From Bacteroidota bacterium (GTDB taxonomy: Bacteria > Bacteroidota > Bacteroidia > AKYH767-A > OLB10), in assembly GCA_023251535.1 (NCBI GenBank), contig JAHEYP010000007.1:38812-102811 (forward strand): DNA of 64,000 bases, given 5' to 3'. A program made the translations under genes and the position numbers. This document shows, piece by piece, positions 51,532-59,511 of this stretch. Numbering within the stretch: position 1 is the first letter of the stretch; each line of letters starts with the position of its first letter. The notes beneath the pieces were generated by a model. The model worked only from the letters and a program-made list of their open reading frames with translations, had not been told where the DNA came from and did no database searches.

Positions 51532-52846
51532 TTTATTTGCCAAGCAGAATACGCTACTTATAATTGATCCTTTACATCGCTTGATTGGCGAGAGTACAGA
51601 GGATGTTGTAGTGCTGGAAAGAAAGCCGGAATCAGGATTTGACAATGCCTTTGTAGCAGAATTAAATGACATTCATCAACTATCGTTTTATTTGAATAAT
51701 AATAATGCAATTTCGTTTTCTGAAATGGCGTATATTAATAATCCGGATGGTACCATACGTTGGTTTTTCCCTCTTACAAAAGGGGTTCCCGGACATCTGT
51801 CATTATACAACTCGGTAAGCCTTAAAGCAAAGATTTATAAATGGGTTTCAACGGTGGCTGGAAGGTTGGGTCAGACCCGCTTATTGGCTTCGGGAATTCT
51901 TCGAATGCAACAAAATCTACTCGATCAAGTAAAAACGGTTAATGATATTACTCCGGAAGAAGATATTTCTTTCTTTACTGGAACCAGAGGAGCTACAAGA
52001 AAGGTAGTGATGGAAATTCATAACAAGGAAACAACAGTTGCCTTTGTAAAAATTCCAGTAACCCCTGTTTCGGAGGAGTTAGTTAAAACAGAGACCGAGA
52101 TGTTGAAAGAGCTAAATAAATACGATTTTACGACCCTTAGTTTACCTAAGGTGTCGAAGAAAATTGATGGCCATGCGCGCTTAAGTAATGTTAAGCCGGG
52201 AATTACAATACCTGCCGATAGAATCACTGCAATCCATGTAAAAGCCTTAGCCGAACTGTATGCTTTGAGCCACGAGCGAAAAGCTATTTCCGATTCAACA
52301 GCATGGGGAACTATTTCAGCAAATATGGAATGGTTAAAACGTGATTTATTATTTACCAATGGTCTTGATAGTAAGTCGACCGGTAATCTAATTAAATTAT
52401 TAAGAAAACTATACACTACATTCTCTGCAGGTGAATCAATTTCACTTTCAGTATCACATGGTGATTTTACACCATGGAATATGTATTGCGATGAGCAGCG
52501 TTTATATGTTTACGATTGGGAAATGTCGAGAAACGGGATACCTATGTTTTTCGATTTATTTCATTTTACCTATCAGAGTACTATCCTTCAGCAAAGAAAA
52601 GATTATTCAACAGTAAAAAGTTCCATCAACCTATGGAAACAACAACCATTGGTGCAGCAAATGCTCCAAAAGTACAAGATAAACCTTGCCTTACACGAAA
52701 AGCTTTACCTTCTGTTCACCGTAAGTTATTATTTGAGGCAATACCTAAACGAGAAGGAATTACTTCAGCAAAGTCATTGGATGATCAAAGCCTGGACAGA
52801 AGCGATTACAGATCAATTGGAAACAGTGAGCAATACCAGCCACTAA
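51485..52846 (+). CDS. APH/choline-kinase-fold phosphotransferase in the exopolysaccharide cluster
   Basis: The 453-residue product is soluble. The C-terminal half shows the APH catalytic motif SVSHGDFTPWNMYCDEQRLYVYDWEMSRNGIPMFFDLFHF: the catalytic Asp is in HGDFTPWN near residues 325-332, and the metal-binding Asp is in YDWE. The N-terminal 150 residues (DPLHRLIGESTEDVVVLERKP and so on) match no family I know. It overlaps wzy by 47 bases and meets the next gene in a TAATG overlap. Because APH enzymes phosphorylate alcohols on small molecules, a role in adding or supplying a phosphate group for the polymer is plausible; no antibiotic role is suggested by the context. Confidence 0.85.
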   Translation: MNRNPIYLTDLLLLRDLFAKQNTLLIIDPLHRLIGESTEDVVVLERKPESGFDNAFVAELNDIHQLSFYLNNNNAISFSEMAYINNPDGTIRWFFPLTKGVPGHLSLYNSVSLKAKIYKWVSTVAGRLGQTRLLASGILRMQQNLLDQVKTVNDITPEEDISFFTGTRGATRKVVMEIHNKETTVAFVKIPVTPVSEELVKTETEMLKELNKYDFTTLSLPKVSKKIDGHARLSNVKPGITIPADRITAIHVKALAELYALSHERKAISDSTAWGTISANMEWLKRDLLFTNGLDSKSTGNLIKLLRKLYTTFSAGESISLSVSHGDFTPWNMYCDEQRLYVYDWEMSRNGIPMFFDLFHFTYQSTILQQRKDYSTVKSSINLWKQQPLVQQMLQKYKINLALHEKLYLLFTVSYYLRQYLNEKELLQQSHWMIKAWTEAITDQLETVSNTSH

Positions 52847-54150
52847 TGAATTCTCAGCGTAAAATATTTATCAATTACTTTTTTCATGCTATAGCAGATT
52901 TGCGCTATGCGTATTTGAAGTTTACGCATGCTTCAACAAACGATATTCCTGAAACTTCAGACATTGATTTGTTAATCGATAAACATGAATTAAATTCTTA
53001 CTTAGACTGTATTCGCAAGGGAGATAATATCGAAAAAGTTAATCTTGACAAGAAGTCCTTCGTGACCTATGTAAGTGTTTATTTTACCGATGGTAGTTAC
53101 TTAGAACTTGATTTAATTAATCGCTTCGATAGGAAGGGCGTAATTTACTTAGATTCTGAATCCATTTTAAATAAGGCCGTAAAGAAAGATCATCTTAAGT
53201 TAGCTTCTGAATCGCATAATTTTGAGTATATCTTGTTGTTTCACCTAGTAAACAACTCGGATGTTGCAGATCGATATAGAAAATATTATTCATCATTGAG
53301 TGTTTCTGATAGATCAGAAATATTTGCTTATATCTGTAATAAATACGATTTGTCGATTAACACTTTAGACGAATTATACGAGAAGAAGCAACGAGGCCCT
53401 AAAAAAGTTCTACGTTATGTTTTTGCCCAGCCTATCAATAAAGGCGTTTCTAAGGGCATTCATAAAATAAGATATATTGTTGATGCTATTCGCGATGCAA
53501 TTAACAGCAAAGGAATAACTGTAACTTTTAGTGGTGTTGATGGAGCAGGGAAGTCTACTATTCTTGAAAACGTTAGAGTGACTCTTCAAAAGAAATACCG
53601 TCAAAAAACGGTAGTGTTACGCCACCGACCATCATTGTTGCCTATTTTGAGTTCCATTAAGCATGGTAAAAAGAATGCCGAGAAGCTTACTTCTCAAAAT
53701 TTACCTCGCCAAGGAAACAATAAAAGCACTATAAGCTCATTAATTCGCTTCCTCTACTACTATGTCGATTATATCATAGGTCAGTACTATGTTTATTTCA
53801 GATACACACTAAGAGGGTATACGGTACTATATGATCGTTATTATTTCGATTTTATAATTGATTCGAAACGATCTAACATTTCATTGCCTAAGCCGATCTT
53901 AAAATGGTGCTATTACTTTGTATTTAAGCCAAAAGTAAACGTGTTTTTGTACGCTCCACCGGAGATTATCTTAAGCCGTAAGCAGGAAATGTCGTCAAAC
54001 GATATTCAGCAGCTTACAGGTGAATACCGAGAATTATTCGAAGAATTGGGGAAATCGAACAAAAAACAGCGTTATATCTCCATAAATAACACCAATTTGG
54101 AGGAAACTTTATCAGTTGTAATGAAACAGTATGTGAAGGCCTCCGTATAA
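52846..54150 (+). CDS. Nucleotidyltransferase-like and thymidylate-kinase-like fusion protein
   Basis: The product is 434 residues from the ATG at 52846, which overlaps the previous stop in TAATG. The longer frame from 52516 lies over the APH gene. The N-terminal third shows HASTNDIPETSDIDLLID (near residues 30-42), the DxD of a MNT/Pol beta-type nucleotidyltransferase, and DGSYLELDLINRF with a third acidic residue. The C-terminal half has a P-loop SGVDGAGKSTI (about residue 228) and VLYDRYYFDFII (about 329), as in thymidylate kinases (DR-Y motif), then a basic lid region. A nucleotide or nucleotidyl transfer step is inferred; its acceptor is unknown. This fusion in a polysaccharide cluster is unusual. 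Confidence 0.82.
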   Translation: MNSQRKIFINYFFHAIADLRYAYLKFTHASTNDIPETSDIDLLIDKHELNSYLDCIRKGDNIEKVNLDKKSFVTYVSVYFTDGSYLELDLINRFDRKGVIYLDSESILNKAVKKDHLKLASESHNFEYILLFHLVNNSDVADRYRKYYSSLSVSDRSEIFAYICNKYDLSINTLDELYEKKQRGPKKVLRYVFAQPINKGVSKGIHKIRYIVDAIRDAINSKGITVTFSGVDGAGKSTILENVRVTLQKKYRQKTVVLRHRPSLLPILSSIKHGKKNAEKLTSQNLPRQGNNKSTISSLIRFLYYYVDYIIGQYYVYFRYTLRGYTVLYDRYYFDFIIDSKRSNISLPKPILKWCYYFVFKPKVNVFLYAPPEIILSRKQEMSSNDIQQLTGEYRELFEELGKSNKKQRYISINNTNLEETLSVVMKQYVKASV

Positions 54151-54180
54151 GGGATAAAAACCCCTTAAACTTAAGCCTTC

Positions 54181-54936
54181 ATGGACCGTAAACAAATCAC
54201 CCCTCCAAACATTCATGTTGTTAGTTCGGAATATCAAATTCCGGTAATTGATAAACTTTTAGGCAGAACCACATTAAAGTGGCAATGCGACGATGGTCAC
54301 AGTGAAAAACTTACGGCCAGCCTTCGTTTTACCGACTACGAAGGAAATCCACCTTCTTTCTATAGCTTAACGAAATTACCTTTCGTTGCGAAAACTTATT
54401 TTCAGGCGAAGCGTTCGCCTATCATGTCGAACCCAGTTCCTTTTTTAGTAATGGATGCTATCCGTTACCTCGATGGAATGGTTAAGCCAGGAATGAAAGT
54501 AATGGAACTAGGAGGAGGTAATAGCTCACTTTGGTTTTTAGGCAAAGGCGCAAAAGTAACTACTTACGAACATGATGTTCAATGGGCTCAAATGGTATTC
54601 GAAAATGTTGAGAAAAACCCTAAAAAATACAACGAAGAAAATTTTGATTTAAGAGTGATGCAGGGAACTGCCACATTAAACGATATGATGACTCAGGAAG
54701 ATGGATCATTCGATATCATCTTGATCGATTCAATGAACGAATTTACTCGCCGTAACGATTGTATTCGCGTTGCAATGAAGAAAATTAAACCGGGTGGCTG
54801 GTTAGTACTTGACAATAGCGATAATCCAGTTAACTGGAAAGGAGCTGAACTACTAGAAGGAAAAGAAATGATTCGCTTCTCTGGATTTGGCCCTATGGCA
54901 TTCTTTGTTTGTCAAACTACTTTCTGGAAAATGTAA
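54181..54936 (+). CDS. Class I SAM-dependent methyltransferase
   Basis: The 251-residue soluble protein shows motif I in MKVMELGGGNSSLWFLGKGAKVTTYEHD, the second acidic position in YEHD, and FDIILIDSMNEFTRRNDCIRVAMKKIKPGGWLVLDNSD as motifs II and III. It ends in FFVCQTTFWKM. The N-terminal 85 residues are not covered by the Rossmann part and may bind the acceptor. In this setting methylation of a sugar hydroxyl or of the chain end, a way to stop elongation, is likely but unproven. Stop-to-start spacing with the acyltransferase gene is one base. Confidence 0.9.
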   Translation: MDRKQITPPNIHVVSSEYQIPVIDKLLGRTTLKWQCDDGHSEKLTASLRFTDYEGNPPSFYSLTKLPFVAKTYFQAKRSPIMSNPVPFLVMDAIRYLDGMVKPGMKVMELGGGNSSLWFLGKGAKVTTYEHDVQWAQMVFENVEKNPKKYNEENFDLRVMQGTATLNDMMTQEDGSFDIILIDSMNEFTRRNDCIRVAMKKIKPGGWLVLDNSDNPVNWKGAELLEGKEMIRFSGFGPMAFFVCQTTFWKM

Positions 54937-54937
54937 T

Positions 54938-55666
54938 ATGCTTAAAGCAGTAATTATATTTCTCGGTAAAAAGAAAAACCCGGCGTTTACGTTGGATGAG
55001 CATGCCTCTACAGGTATGCTCTTTACTTTTTTTGTTGATAAAGCAATTTCTGTTTTGAGAGGTGCCCGTTCAATATTTGCTGGCAAAAGTCCGAATATGC
55101 TTATGCTGGGTAAACGCGTTACCGTTAGTAATTGGAAAACATTTTACTATGGGAAGGGTGTGCAAATCGGAAAAGATGTTAGCATCAATGCTTACGGAGA
55201 GGAAGGGCTAACAATCGGTGATTATTCATGGATTGGACCAATGTCGTTTCTTAAAGTATCATTTTCTTTTAATCAACCAGGAAAATTTATTCGTATCGGC
55301 AGTCATGTCGGTATTGGTGAATATGCTCACTTAGGTGGTGCAGGAGGCTTGGAAATTGGAGATGATTGCATTATTGGCCCATATTTAAGTTGTCACCCCG
55401 AGAATCATCAATTCGTTGATCAACAAGAATTAATTCGATTACAAGGCGTAACTCGTTCCGGTATTAAAATTGGCAAAAACTGCTGGATTGGAGCGAAGGT
55501 TACTATTCTCGACGGAGTTACAATAGGAGAAAATTGCGTGATAGCTGCAGGTGCAGTTGTTACCAAAGACATGCCCGCCAATGCAGTTATTGGAGGTGTT
55601 CCTGCTAAAGTTATTAAAATGCGTGACCACAAAGACATAAAAATGTCGGCTGTTCATGTCGCATAA
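54938..55666 (+). CDS. Hexapeptide-repeat acyltransferase (left-handed beta helix)
   Basis: The product is about 242 residues from the ATG at 54938. It has two blocks of hexapeptide repeats: VQIGKDVSINAYGEEGLTIGDYSWIGPM and IRIGSHVGIGEYAHLGGAGGLEIGDDCIIGPYLSCHPENH, then IKIGKNCWIGAKVTILDGVTIGENCVIAAGAVVTKDMPANAVIGGVPAKVI. The second is the classic acetyltransferase end, and HPENH contains the likely catalytic histidine. The N-terminus is helical. It probably adds an O-acetyl (or another acyl) group to a sugar of the polymer. It starts two bases after the methyltransferase stop. Confidence 0.93.
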   Translation: MLKAVIIFLGKKKNPAFTLDEHASTGMLFTFFVDKAISVLRGARSIFAGKSPNMLMLGKRVTVSNWKTFYYGKGVQIGKDVSINAYGEEGLTIGDYSWIGPMSFLKVSFSFNQPGKFIRIGSHVGIGEYAHLGGAGGLEIGDDCIIGPYLSCHPENHQFVDQQELIRLQGVTRSGIKIGKNCWIGAKVTILDGVTIGENCVIAAGAVVTKDMPANAVIGGVPAKVIKMRDHKDIKMSAVHVA

Positions 55667-55677
55667 AATTTAAGAAG

Positions 55678-56940
55678 ATGACTGAATCGAATATTAAATT
55701 TAAGACTGTTTTAGTTAGTGCATACGCGGTTAATCCATATCACGGATCGGAAGATGGGATGGGATGGAATTTTATTAATCAAATTGCACGTTTCAATAAA
55801 GTAATTGCCGTTACGAGAGAAAATACTCGCCCTCATATTGAGAAATATATGCAGGAAAATCCATCGGTGCATTACGCAAATATCAACTTTGTATACTACG
55901 ATCTACCTTATTGGATGAGATTCTGGAAGAAAGGTGGTCGCGGTGCTTTATTGTACTATTACATGTGGCAATATTTTCTTCCTGCCTTTGTGAAACGACA
56001 AAAGTTGGAATTTGATATTGTGCATAATTTAAATTTCCACAACGACTGGACGCCATCACGCTTATGGGTGTTAAGAAAGCCTTTTGTTTGGGGACCTATT
56101 GGACACCATTCTAAAATTCCTAAAGATTATATTTTGCACGTCTACGGATATCGTCAATACTTCACCGAACAGTTGAAGTGGATGACAAAAAAATATTTTT
56201 GGCAAGTTGATCCGTTATTACGTCAAACTGTTAATCATGCCGATACTGTTTTAGCAATGAATTCTTCTGTTGCTAAAGTGCTTCATATTCCTGAAGCAAA
56301 AGTTGTTCGTATGCCTTCGGTAAGTACTGAAGCTCCGGGAGAAAAATTACCTCATATCAGCAACGGAAAATTTACAATTCTTTCTGCAGGACGATTTGTA
56401 CCATTGAAAGGATTCGATATTACTATAAAATCATTTGCTCGATTTAGAGCCCAATTGCCAGTTGTACAACAAGATAAAGTGGAATTGGTTTTAGTTGGAG
56501 ACGGTCCTTATAAAGAACAGTTGGTAAAACTTACTGAAGAATTGTATATTGAAAGGCAAGTTCGATTTATCAAATGGTTAGATCGTGAAGATTATAAACA
56601 ACTTTATGCTAACTCACACGTCTTTCTTTTCCCTTCTCACGAAGGAGCAGGAATGGTAGTTGCTGAAGCGCTTTCTTATGGATTACCTGTTGTTTGTTTT
56701 AATAATGATGGTCCTGGAGAATTCGTTGATGATACATGCGGGATAACGGTTCCGTATAGCCGCTACGATACTAGCATCTCTAAATTCGCAGAAGCATTAA
56801 ATACAATTTATACTGATCCCGCTTATTTCAATAAGTTATCGGAAGGTGCCCTCGAAGCATTCAAAAACCGATTTGATTGGAACTTGAAAGGAGAACATCT
56901 TCGTAATGTTTACAATGAAGTAGCTTCAAGAGCTGTTTAA
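55678..56940 (+). CDS. GT4-family glycosyltransferase
   Basis: The 420-residue GT-B enzyme begins FKTVLVSAYAVNPYHGSEDGMGWNFINQIARFNKVIAVTRE and has VHNLNFHNDWTPSRLWVLRKPFVWGPIGHH in the acceptor domain. The donor domain has FTILSAGRFVPLKGFDITIKSFARF, VLVGDGPYKEQLVKL and FLFPSHEGAGMVVAEALSYGLPVVCFNNDGPGEFV, with the E-x7-E-like motif. The opening pattern (SAYAVNP..GSE-G-GW) is shared with a GT4 subgroup common in exopolysaccharide loci. It lies 11 bases after the acyltransferase gene and one base before the next GT. Confidence 0.93.
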   Translation: MTESNIKFKTVLVSAYAVNPYHGSEDGMGWNFINQIARFNKVIAVTRENTRPHIEKYMQENPSVHYANINFVYYDLPYWMRFWKKGGRGALLYYYMWQYFLPAFVKRQKLEFDIVHNLNFHNDWTPSRLWVLRKPFVWGPIGHHSKIPKDYILHVYGYRQYFTEQLKWMTKKYFWQVDPLLRQTVNHADTVLAMNSSVAKVLHIPEAKVVRMPSVSTEAPGEKLPHISNGKFTILSAGRFVPLKGFDITIKSFARFRAQLPVVQQDKVELVLVGDGPYKEQLVKLTEELYIERQVRFIKWLDREDYKQLYANSHVFLFPSHEGAGMVVAEALSYGLPVVCFNNDGPGEFVDDTCGITVPYSRYDTSISKFAEALNTIYTDPAYFNKLSEGALEAFKNRFDWNLKGEHLRNVYNEVASRAV

Positions 56941-56941
56941 A

Positions 56942-58027
56942 ATGAAACCGAAAATAGTAGCAGTACATTTATTAAACGACTTCAGTGGGAGTCCCATGGT
57001 TTTGTCGCAGGCCTTAAAAGGGTTGCAGAAATCAGGACACGAAGTGGTGATTCATACTGCTGGTGGACGAGAAGGATTTCTTTCTGATATCGATTGCAAG
57101 AAAGAATATTTCAAATACAAATTTTTCGGGAATCCGCTGCTAAGATTAGCAGCGTTCCTTTGCAGTCAATTAGTAGTATTTACTCAGTTACTGAAGTACA
57201 GGAAAGAAAATGTAGTTATCTATGTGAATACACTATTACCATTCGGTGCTGCTTTAGCAGGTAAATGGATGGGCAAAAAGGTGGTTTATCATATTCATGA
57301 AAGTTACATAAAACCGGTAGCCTTAAAAAACTTCTTAAAGGGAGTAGCAGCATATACCGCTGATACTGCAGTTTATGTATCTAACTACTTATGCGAAGCA
57401 GAGAAGATAAAGAACATTAAATATAAGGTGGTTTATAATGCCTTGCCAGATGAATTTGTTTCTAAGGCCGATGCATTTAACTACCACATTCCCAATGCAG
57501 GCTCATTTACTGTATTAATGGTTTGTTCGCTTAAAGAATATAAAGGAATAAATGAATTTGCTGCATTGGCAAAACGCCATCCGAAACTAAGATTCGAAAT
57601 GGTATTGAATGCTGCTAAGGAAGATATTTCTAATTATTTTTCAGAAGGAAAAACACCTTCAAACCTGACATTATTTCCTACGCAAAAAGATCTTGATCCT
57701 TTTTATCGTCGAGCTTCATTATTGTTAAACCTCACGAACCCGCAGTTATGCGTTGAAACATTTGGAATGACCATCTTAGAAGCAATGTGTTATGGAATTC
57801 CCGTAATTGCTCCCCCTGTAGGTGGCCCGGCTGAAATTGTTGATTCAGGAAAAAATGGATTTACCATCGATGTGCGAGAAGAATCAAATTTGGATATAGC
57901 CATCGAAACGCTGTATGCAGATGGTAATATGTTAAGCTCATTCTCCTCGAAAGCAAAGGAAACTTCTTCTCGTTTTAGCACGAGTGATTTGCAAGGAGAA
58001 ATCGTAAAAATCATCTCCTTGATGTAA
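56942..58027 (+). CDS. GT4-family glycosyltransferase
   Basis: The 361-residue GT-B enzyme has the N-terminal segments IVAVHLLNDFSGSPMVLSQALKGLQKSGHEVVIHTAGG and VVYHIHESYIKPVALKNFLKG. In the donor domain FTVLMVCSLKEYKGINEFAALAKRHP and LLNLTNPQLCVETFGMTILEAMCYGIPVIAPPVGGPAEIVDSGKNGFTID give the family motif. It has no membrane helix of its own. The start is one base after the previous gene's stop. A weak terminator-like hairpin (aaggt/acctt, then T) follows. Confidence 0.92.
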   Translation: MKPKIVAVHLLNDFSGSPMVLSQALKGLQKSGHEVVIHTAGGREGFLSDIDCKKEYFKYKFFGNPLLRLAAFLCSQLVVFTQLLKYRKENVVIYVNTLLPFGAALAGKWMGKKVVYHIHESYIKPVALKNFLKGVAAYTADTAVYVSNYLCEAEKIKNIKYKVVYNALPDEFVSKADAFNYHIPNAGSFTVLMVCSLKEYKGINEFAALAKRHPKLRFEMVLNAAKEDISNYFSEGKTPSNLTLFPTQKDLDPFYRRASLLLNLTNPQLCVETFGMTILEAMCYGIPVIAPPVGGPAEIVDSGKNGFTIDVREESNLDIAIETLYADGNMLSSFSSKAKETSSRFSTSDLQGEIVKIISLM

Positions 58028-58036
58028 TATGGATGT

Positions 58037-58054
58037 AAGGTTTTTACCTTTTTT
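58037..58054 (+). terminator. Weak terminator-like hairpin after the GT4 gene
   Basis: A 5-bp stem (aaggt at 58037-58041 with acctt at 58046-58050) is followed by four T. It is short, so it may be incomplete or functionless. Confidence 0.35.
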
Positions 58055-58109
58055 CATCTGTTTTCAATTATTACCCTAAAACGTGACAAAAATCCCAATT
58101 TCTTACACA

Positions 58110-58117
58110 TAGTTTTG
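58110..58117 (+). promoter_or_regulatory. Possible -7 promoter element for the last exopolysaccharide/adhesin unit
   Basis: TAGTTTTG fits TAnnTTTG exactly, but it is about 200 bases before the ATG at 58315 and has no -33 TTG. The 287-base gap here is the only large break in the cluster, so a separate promoter for the last three genes is plausible. Confidence 0.35.
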
Positions 58118-58314
58118 TAAGATTTTCTGAAAGTTTTGTAATAGGTTACACTCATTTCCCCTCGTAAAGAGCAAAATCGAGTAAAAAGATAAGTGCATTT
58201 TTCGCATTTATTTAAAGAATCTTACAAGCGTTTAAACATTCCCTATTTATTGTAGCGTTTTCAACAGGATTGACGTATCATGTTCATAACCTAAAGACCA
58301 AAATAAGTTCTGTT

Positions 58315-59511
58315 ATGCAAAAGAAGCGTGTCGCTATTATTGGAACAACCGGACTACCGGCAAAGTACGGTGGATTTGAAACCTTAGCACATCATTTAGT
58401 TGATCGTTTAAATCAACGATTCGATCTTACAGTATTTTGTAGCTCTAAATATTTTTCAAAAAAAGGAGTTCGTCGTACGCACTACAACGGCGCTAAGCTC
58501 GAATATCTTCCTTTCAATGCCAACGGATATCAAAGTATTATTTACGATGTAATCTCCATTGTAAAAGCAATGAGAAACAATGATGTTCTTTTGTTGCTTG
58601 GAGTCTCCGGAGCAATATGTTTGCCATTCATTAAAATGTTCTCTAAAATTCCTGTTATCGTTAATATCGACGGACAAGAATGGAAACGTCAAAAATGGAA
58701 TTGGATTGCAAAGAAATTTTTAGGCTTCAGCGAACGCCTGGCAGTGAAATATGCCGATCGCGTTGTGGCGGACAATAAAGTAATTTATGATTATGTAGTT
58801 GATTGCTACGGACAAAATGATGCTTCACTGATCGAGTATGGTTCAGACCATGTTAAGAAAGTTAAATTGAATGACGATGTTATTGCAAAATATCCTTTCC
58901 TAACTGGTAAGTATGCATTCAATGTTTGTCGCATAGAACCTGAAAATAATGTTCATGTATTTCTTGATGCATATGCTCATCGCCCAAATGAAAATTTAGT
59001 AATTGTAGGGCTTTGGAGTCACAATGAATATGGTCGTCAATTGAAAGAACACTTCAGTGAATTTTCAAACTTGCATTTATTAGACCCAATCTATGAGCAA
59101 GAGGATTTAGATATCATTCGCTCAAATGCATCTTTGTATCTACACGGGCACAGTGCGGGTGGAACTAATCCTTCATTGGTCGAAGCGATGGCACTTGGAT
59201 TACCTGTTGTAGCTTTTGATGTTGCTTATAATCGTGAAACAACAGAAAACGTTGCTCGTTTTTTCGATTCAACTTTAACACTTCATTTACAACTCGACCG
59301 ATTAACGGATGAGGAATGTAATTCAATGCGTGTAAAACTCGAAGACATTGCTTCAAAACGTTATACCTGGAGTAGAATAGCAGATTTATACGCTCAATTG
59401 TTTGGCGAAGATCAAAATTCACTAGTTGTAAATCTAACTTCTGAAGCTGCAATGCGTAAAGAAGAAGTAATTAAAATTAAAACTCAAGAAAGAGAAGAGG
59501 CGGCTGCATGA
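58315..59511 (+). CDS. DUF1972-type glycosyltransferase
   Basis: The product is about 398 residues from the ATG at 58315; a TTG 45 bases upstream is in frame but lacks support. The N-terminus KRVAIIGTTGLPAKYGGFETLAHHLVDRL is the DUF1972 signature seen in rhamnosyl- and fucosyl-type transferases. The donor domain has YAFNVCRIEPENNVHVFLDAYAHRPNENLVIVG and YLHGHSAGGTNPSLVEAMALGLPVVAFDV. The last 25 residues are rich in Glu, Lys and Arg, perhaps for membrane or partner binding. The stop overlaps the ATG of the giant surface-protein gene by 4 bases (ATGA), so the transferase and that protein are made together. Confidence 0.92.
   Translation: MQKKRVAIIGTTGLPAKYGGFETLAHHLVDRLNQRFDLTVFCSSKYFSKKGVRRTHYNGAKLEYLPFNANGYQSIIYDVISIVKAMRNNDVLLLLGVSGAICLPFIKMFSKIPVIVNIDGQEWKRQKWNWIAKKFLGFSERLAVKYADRVVADNKVIYDYVVDCYGQNDASLIEYGSDHVKKVKLNDDVIAKYPFLTGKYAFNVCRIEPENNVHVFLDAYAHRPNENLVIVGLWSHNEYGRQLKEHFSEFSNLHLLDPIYEQEDLDIIRSNASLYLHGHSAGGTNPSLVEAMALGLPVVAFDVAYNRETTENVARFFDSTLTLHLQLDRLTDEECNSMRVKLEDIASKRYTWSRIADLYAQLFGEDQNSLVVNLTSEAAMRKEEVIKIKTQEREEAAA

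Noticed and set aside
52516-52845. 110-residue N-terminal extension of the nucleotidyltransferase/kinase fusion
   Set aside because: It lies entirely over the C-terminal APH-like gene in another frame and shows no domain. The TAATG junction at 52844-52848 gives a clean start.
51485-52846. Antibiotic (aminoglycoside) resistance kinase
   Set aside because: The APH fold alone does not show this. The gene is embedded and overlapping in an exopolysaccharide operon and has a long unrelated N-terminal region.
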